From contig JAFGOO010000048.1 of NCBI GenBank assembly GCA_016926455.1, forward strand, positions 1 to 9,951: a stretch of 9,951 nt of DNA, in the 5' to 3' direction. The notes under the pieces are model-generated. The model had not been told where the DNA came from. It worked only from the letters and a program-made list of their open reading frames with translations, and did not search any database. Origin of the DNA: Methanosarcinaceae archaeon. GTDB lineage: Archaea > Halobacteriota > Methanosarcinia > Methanosarcinales > Methanosarcinaceae. Positions within the stretch are counted from its first letter, which is position 1; each line of letters starts with the position of its first letter. This document shows, piece by piece, positions 6,045 to 9,951 of this stretch. Both the position numbers and the translations under genes were made by a program.

Positions 6045-6068
6045 ATAGGCATTAAAACAAATGCCTAT
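6045..6068. terminator. Hairpin between convergent operons
   Basis: ATAGGCAT (6045-6052), loop TAAAACAA, ATGCCTAT (6061-6068): a perfect 8-bp stem located between the 3' ends of tfuA and the leftward 43-codon ORF, including that ORF's stop codon. The symmetry lets it act on either strand. It has no strong T run behind it on either side, so it may be an mRNA 3'-end stabiliser instead of a terminator. Confidence 0.4.
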
Positions 6069-6196
6069 GAAAGAAGCAGGTTTTTGACCATGAAATACAG
6101 GAAAGTACCCAGTAAAAACATTGCAAACGTGCCAAAAATCAACCATATGACTTTACCGATCTTTAAAACAAGACTTTCTTTATTACTTTCATCCAA
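6065..6196 (-). CDS. Undescribed 43-residue single-helix membrane protein
   Basis: TTG at 6194-6196 to TAG at 6065-6067. The product begins MDESNKESLVLKIGKV, then has one strongly hydrophobic stretch at about 17-36 (IWLIFGTFAMFLLGTFLYFM) and ends VKNLLLS. By the positive-inside rule the balance is weak (charged Asp/Glu/Lys N-terminus, one Lys after the helix). The frame is supported by reverse-strand GAGGG (6203-6207) exactly 6 bases before TTG, with an in-frame TAA immediately upstream, so TTG is the only possible start. It follows the AI-2E-family gene by 23 bases and is presumably translated from the same mRNA. A small transmembrane partner of that transporter-like protein is a reasonable guess; the family is unknown to me. 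Confidence 0.6.
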   Translation of the reverse strand: MDESNKESLVLKIGKVIWLIFGTFAMFLLGTFLYFMVKNLLLS

Positions 6197-6219
6197 TTAA
6201 ATCCCTCACATCATTATCA

Positions 6220-7275
6220 TCAATCAACGTTTTTTTCAGTCTGTAATTCCTCACCATATACGCGGTATGCTGCCATCAGAGCGCCCAGCATTATAGGTGC
6301 GGCAAAAAAACCTGCTATTCCGCCCACAAAAGCACCTCCAAGGAATGCAAGCATGAGCAGAAGAGGATGTATATGTGATCTCCTACTTACGAGATACGGT
6401 CGTAGGATCAGTTCAGGTGGTGCATAGATAACAATTGATGCAACAACAAAGAAAATGATTGCACTTTCAAGTCCCATATCAAAATAGCGCAGTATTGCAA
6501 GAGGTAATATGACCATATATCCAGCAAACATTGGGATGAAAGATGCTATGAAAATAAGGGTGGTCAATGCAAGTATATGCGAAAAATCAAAAGCATAAAA
6601 CACGATCAACGATGTGATACTGACGGTGAGTGCTGCATATATATTACCTATAAAAACGCCGCTCAGGATTATATCTAGATTGTAAGCATACCTATCGATT
6701 ATCCTGTGGTAATTTTGTGGGCTTATCTCGACAACGGAACTGTACAAGCGTTCTCCATCCGCAAGCAAAAAATAACACACAAATATTGAAATTATGAGAT
6801 TGATAACAAACATTGCTATGCTACGTGCGTATGAAACAAATCCAAATTTACTGAGGATTGGGAAGAATGATGTGGAAACATTCCAGATCAGCTGCTCAAG
6901 TTCATCATTCATACTTTCAGGAATGTCTATTTCCCTTATAAAATCGAAAATAGATCCTATTACTTGGGATTGGTTGTCCACGACCCAGCCCATCAGGTTT
7001 ATGATTTCCAGCAAACCTGCACCAAGTATGAATATGAGAGGCAGTACAATGCACATGGAAGCAACCATTGACCCAAGTTTTCTTCGCCTTCTTAATTTCA
7101 TGAATATTGGGCGAGCAACATAAGCAAAAACAAGTCCCAGCACAATACCGTCAGCAAGGGGTAAAATAATCAAAGCGACAAAAAACAGGATGATTGCAAA
7201 GGCCATGCTTGCCGCTATTTTCCATTTGTAATAAATTAGTAGACTTATCCCATCAGCTTGTTGGCCTTGCTCCAT
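6220..7275 (-). CDS. AI-2E family (UPF0118/PerM-like) multi-pass membrane protein
   Basis: A 351-residue integral membrane protein of the AI-2E exporter/PerM family, whose members are proposed permeases for small molecules or ions; substrates in archaea are unknown. Hydrophobic segments fall at about 19-40, 42-58, 66-96, 149-173, 202-228, 231-262, 270-286 and 304-336, the eight-helix pattern of the family. The soluble insert at about 97-145 lies between helices three and four. Family landmarks: ADGIVLGLVFAYVARPIF at 41-58 and, after PPELILRP, HIHPLLLMLAFLGGAFVGGI with AGFFAAPIMLG at 301-331. The cationic RRRRK loop (62-66) is probably cytoplasmic. ATG at 7273-7275 has AAAGGT nine bases upstream. 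A 43-codon membrane ORF follows in the same transcript. The name AI-2E should not be read as evidence for AI-2 signalling. Confidence 0.88.
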   Translation of the reverse strand: MEQGQQADGISLLIYYKWKIAASMAFAIILFFVALIILPLADGIVLGLVFAYVARPIFMKLRRRRKLGSMVASMCIVLPLIFILGAGLLEIINLMGWVVDNQSQVIGSIFDFIREIDIPESMNDELEQLIWNVSTSFFPILSKFGFVSYARSIAMFVINLIISIFVCYFLLADGERLYSSVVEISPQNYHRIIDRYAYNLDIILSGVFIGNIYAALTVSITSLIVFYAFDFSHILALTTLIFIASFIPMFAGYMVILPLAILRYFDMGLESAIIFFVVASIVIYAPPELILRPYLVSRRSHIHPLLLMLAFLGGAFVGGIAGFFAAPIMLGALMAAYRVYGEELQTEKNVD

Positions 7276-7450
7276 TATACAGCTACCTTTGAATTATAAT
7301 TTGTCACATTTTTTACTATATTTCAGTATTGCAATTAAAAAGATGATTTTCTTGTTCAGAAGTACAATTTTTCATATTTTTATTTTTTTACGTTCATTTA
7401 ATAATCAATAATTAATTCAACCGTATTAATAATTCACCCATAATCAGCCA
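7276..7450. other. AT-rich intergenic spacer
   Basis: Apart from the promoter at 7286-7323 this 175-base spacer holds only AT-rich sequence, including TTTTTATTTTTTTA near 7377-7391 on the plus strand. I find no ORF, RNA fold or long repeat in it. It separates two leftward operons, so the AI-2E-family gene is expected to be transcribed independently of the gltA operon. Confidence 0.5.
7286..7323 (-). promoter_or_regulatory. Promoter and ribosome binding site of the AI-2E-family operon
   Basis: The reverse strand shows AAATATAG (7323 to 7316) as TATA element, an expected start near 7294, and AAAGGT (7291 to 7286) nine bases before the ATG, giving a short leader of about 19 bases. Confidence 0.4.
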
Positions 7451-9514
7451 TCAGTTCTTTCTGTTTTCAATGGCCAGACTAGGTATGAGTTTATCGAAAT
7501 ATTTGACAACAACGCACACCTCTGTACATTTCCCGCACCGTATACATGATTCGCTGATTCGTAGCCTGATACCACCACTTTCATTGCTATTGATAGCAAT
7601 CGCACCAACCGGGCAGGTCTTCTGGCACACTCCGCATTTTGTGCATTTGTTTATACGCATCAGCTGTTTGGTCACATCCTTAAAAAGTCTAATTGCATCA
7701 TATTTTGTCTGTGCTGTTGCCAGGATGCTGCCAGAAGAGAACATCTTTACACTTCCATAATCTGTTTTAACAAGTAGCATACCCAAATCATCTGAAAACA
7801 CTGTATCGCCTATGATATTCATGGTGTCTCTTGCATCGTTTACGAGTACTCCTTCCACGATACCTTCAACTGTAAATCCTCCAGCTCTGCATGGTGAGAT
7901 TCCTGATGTTAGCTGGATTCTGAATGGTTCCTGCACCTGCGAAGGAGTAATTACAATTTTAAAATTATCTGCAAGTTTCAACATCTTTGGAGGCAGCTCC
8001 TTCCAGCGCCACAAACCGTGATTGACAAATTTGTCAGATAAACCGTGCTCATGAGCCCACTTAAGTAGATATTGATTCCACTTCTCATAAATCTCAGGAT
8101 GAATCTCACCCATTCTCTGGTATTCGGCTGATAATGCAGCCGGACAGAGATAGCAACCGACCCTCTCGAATCCCGTGTTGTAGAGGGGATTATAATCCAG
8201 CTTCCGCCAGTGGATATACATCCATACTTCTAGTGCTCTCCAGTCTCGTATCGGGAATACATTAAGCTGGTTCGGTATGAACGGGTTCATCTCGCTTGGC
8301 GCGATACGCCCGCGGGAGAAAGATTCATATTTTCGTTTTCCGTCGATGGTCAGACAAATATGTCCGCTTTTTGTGCATTCTTTGATAATACTGTTTGCAG
8401 GTGAGAGTTTGCATACTTTGCAGCACCATCTGAAATCCTTAGCTGGAGGGCCGAATTTGTCAATATGGTCCCAGAAAGCGTTTCCAGCATCTTCTTCTAC
8501 AAAATCGATATTTTTCTGTAGGCAGTAGTCCCGCGCAAAAGAAACGGTTTCAGGAAATTCAATACCGGTGTTTATGAAAAAGGCTTTTATAGGTCTGTTC
8601 TTAAGGGCACTGCACGCAAGGTCGAGCACGACAAGACTATCCTTACCGCCGCTGAATGACACATGCACTGGAAGATTTTTATACGCTTTCTGGTTCGCAA
8701 TTCCACTTATGCTATTCATTGCGTTTTTACCAAGCAACCTTATGTATTTCATATTAGCATTGATGGCATCCTCAATGCATGAAATTCTGTGATTCAGTGC
8801 TACTTTCTTGCTATCAATCTTTTTGACTTTTAATACCGCATCTTTTGCTGAGACAAAATCCGCGCTGTCAAGATATGATGTACCAGAACCTGTAAGATTT
8901 CCAGATATGACGAGAACATCATCTCCTTTTTTGATATCGTCTGAGTATTTCTCAATCTGGTCAAAACTGATTTTTTTACCACTTAAGTGGGATCTTTTTT
9001 TCTTAATTAAAACGGTTTTTTTGTCTGTATATTTGAGAAGTATTTTGGCGCCATCTGCAGAAACGTCAAAACTGTAATCCAATATTGAAAGATCAAATCG
9101 CAGAATCCCAATATGCACTCCATCCACGATAACTTCATCTGTTTTATCCTCCCCAGGTATTTTATTGAGCAGAACAATCCTCTTCCCAATCGGATCGCAT
9201 CCGTATGCCGCTTGAATCAGCTGCACAAGTATTTCGTGTTCATACTGGGAGCAGAATCGGACATCTGCCGGTTGTGAAAGGTCCATACGAGCACCTTCTT
9301 GGTCACATTTACAGCAATGATGTTCGATCAAAGGGACGTTGCATTCGTGACACCAGAAAATATAGTCCTTCTCGTAGATGACACGCTTGCTACTTGAAAG
9401 AGGATAGGTCTTGCCGCGGGGTTTGATGTGGCTGTTCTTGGTGTCTGTTTTTATAGGTGCTTTTTGAACGGGTAATTGTAGGACGCGTTGTCTGGCACGG
9501 TTTTTCGATGGCAT
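7451..9514 (-). CDS. PAPS-reductase-like ATP pyrophosphatase with zinc ribbon, PUA-like and two-cluster ferredoxin domains
   Basis: A 687-residue multidomain protein. In order: a basic, probably disordered tail (1-45); a zinc-ribbon-like site CHEC...HHCCKC (C55, C58, C67/68, C70); a PUA-like region at about 155-235; a PAPS-reductase/PP-loop domain from about 265 with SFSGGKDSLVV (PP-loop at 288-293); the iron-sulfur set CCKVCK (364-369) and GCYLCP (453-458); and a C-terminal ferredoxin with CTKCGVCQKTCP (624-635) and CIRCGKCTEVC (657-667), i.e. two [4Fe-4S] sites, the second lacking the usual proline after its last cysteine. Such proteins occur widely in methanogens, where a role in assimilatory sulfate reduction is doubtful; RNA or protein thiolation chemistry is an alternative suggested by the PUA part. 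It starts 15 bases after gltA ends, hence the same operon; no clear ribosome binding site precedes ATG 9512-9514. Family call firm, substrate unknown. Confidence 0.88.
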   Translation of the reverse strand: MPSKNRARQRVLQLPVQKAPIKTDTKNSHIKPRGKTYPLSSSKRVIYEKDYIFWCHECNVPLIEHHCCKCDQEGARMDLSQPADVRFCSQYEHEILVQLIQAAYGCDPIGKRIVLLNKIPGEDKTDEVIVDGVHIGILRFDLSILDYSFDVSADGAKILLKYTDKKTVLIKKKRSHLSGKKISFDQIEKYSDDIKKGDDVLVISGNLTGSGTSYLDSADFVSAKDAVLKVKKIDSKKVALNHRISCIEDAINANMKYIRLLGKNAMNSISGIANQKAYKNLPVHVSFSGGKDSLVVLDLACSALKNRPIKAFFINTGIEFPETVSFARDYCLQKNIDFVEEDAGNAFWDHIDKFGPPAKDFRWCCKVCKLSPANSIIKECTKSGHICLTIDGKRKYESFSRGRIAPSEMNPFIPNQLNVFPIRDWRALEVWMYIHWRKLDYNPLYNTGFERVGCYLCPAALSAEYQRMGEIHPEIYEKWNQYLLKWAHEHGLSDKFVNHGLWRWKELPPKMLKLADNFKIVITPSQVQEPFRIQLTSGISPCRAGGFTVEGIVEGVLVNDARDTMNIIGDTVFSDDLGMLLVKTDYGSVKMFSSGSILATAQTKYDAIRLFKDVTKQLMRINKCTKCGVCQKTCPVGAIAINSNESGGIRLRISESCIRCGKCTEVCVVVKYFDKLIPSLAIENRKN

Positions 9515-9529
9515 TATTAGTAGAATCGT

Positions 9530-9951
9530 TTATCTTAAATACTCAATGATGGTCTTTGCAGCTAGTTTACCGGCACCCATTGCGCTGATAACGGTTGCAG
9601 CACCGGTCACGATATCACCGCCGGCACACACACCTTCAAGAGAAGTTGTACCGGATTCGTCAACAACGATGGTACCTTTTGGAGTTGCTTCCAGCCCCTC
9701 TGCACCTGAAAAGATGATTGGATTTGGTGACGTGCCAATCGCTATGATGACAATATCAGCATCAATAATATATTCTGAACCCCGAATTGCCGTGGGGCGT
9801 TTGCGTCCAGACTCATCGGGTTCACCAAGTTCCATTTTAACACACTCAACACCGGTAACCATCAGTTTCTCGTTTCCAATTATACGCACTGGGTTTGTAA
9901 GTAAGTTGAACACGATTCCCTCTTCCTTTGCGTGCTCGAACTCCTCACGCC
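9530..9951 (-). CDS. gltA: Glutamate synthase (NADPH) small-subunit homologue, C-terminal part only
   Basis: The last 140 or so residues of a flavin-dependent NAD(P)H oxidoreductase of the GltA/GltD group; the frame continues off the right edge without a stop, so the N-terminus is missing. Visible are REEFEHAKEEGIVFNLLTNP (the link between the two nucleotide-binding folds), DADIVIIAIGTSPNP (end of the NADPH domain), and CAGGDIVTGAATVISAMGAG, the FAD-binding closing motif followed by KLAAKTIIEYLR. An internal GTG at 9911-9913 is not the real start. In archaea this protein is annotated as a homotetrameric glutamate synthase but very similar chains serve as NADPH-ferredoxin oxidoreductase (NfnB-like) or sulfide dehydrogenase subunits, and the ferredoxin-tailed gene downstream makes an electron-transfer role plausible. 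Confidence 0.85.
   Translation of the reverse strand, partial: REEFEHAKEEGIVFNLLTNPVRIIGNEKLMVTGVECVKMELGEPDESGRKRPTAIRGSEYIIDADIVIIAIGTSPNPIIFSGAEGLEATPKGTIVVDESGTTSLEGVCAGGDIVTGAATVISAMGAGKLAAKTIIEYLR

Noticed and set aside
6015..6200. 61-codon plus-strand ORF after tfuA
   Set aside because: It starts at TTG without a ribosome binding site, has unlikely composition, and lies opposite the better supported 43-codon minus-strand frame.
1..9951. CRISPR array, tRNA, rRNA
   Set aside because: No regularly spaced direct repeats, no tRNA-like T-loop or acceptor pairing, and no conserved rRNA stretch were seen.

Overview
The window looks like chromosome of a methyl-coenzyme-M-reductase-bearing archaeon, most likely a member of the Methanosarcinales or a related methane-oxidising lineage. 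The reasons are a YcaO-TfuA pair of the kind that thioamidates McrA, an archaeal Orc1/Cdc6, an archaeal homotetrameric-type GltA, a PAPS-reductase-like protein with extra iron-sulfur domains, and archaeal promoter architecture (TATA boxes about 26 bases before the expected transcript starts, no bacterial -35/-10). Genus cannot be fixed from the sequence alone.

Layout. Bases 1-393 are a mobile-element scar: the last codons of a TnpB-like protein, an IS200/IS605-type right-end hairpin, a 67-codon orphan ORF with an oligo-T terminator, and a second right-end hairpin whose terminal TCA supplies the stop codon of the next gene. From 391 to 3830 four genes read leftwards: an undescribed 38-codon ORF, a SufS-type cysteine desulfurase, fdhD and orc1/cdc6, with separate TATA boxes visible for the 38-codon ORF, fdhD and orc1. 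A divergent promoter region (3831-4035) separates them from the rightward ycaO-tfuA operon (4036-5990, overlapping by 25 bases). Converging on tfuA is a leftward operon of an AI-2E-family membrane protein plus an undescribed 43-codon single-helix protein that starts at TTG behind a good ribosome binding site. After a 175-base AT-rich gap comes a leftward operon of gltA (cut by the window edge) and a 687-residue PAPS-reductase-like protein.

How the genes may fit together. Several genes handle sulfur or iron-sulfur chemistry: cysteine desulfurase (persulfide supply), FdhD (sulfur transfer to a Mo/W-bis-MGD enzyme), YcaO-TfuA (backbone thioamide) and the PAPS-reductase-like protein. The divergent pairing of a sulfur-mobilising enzyme with a sulfur-inserting one is suggestive of shared use, but that is inference. 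The most unusual points are an FdhD without its usual cysteine loop, two small genes too short for routine annotation, and the orc1 stop codon apparently formed by an insertion-sequence end. No complete mobile element, CRISPR array, tRNA or rRNA was seen, and I found no convincing new multi-gene system beyond this sulfur neighbourhood.
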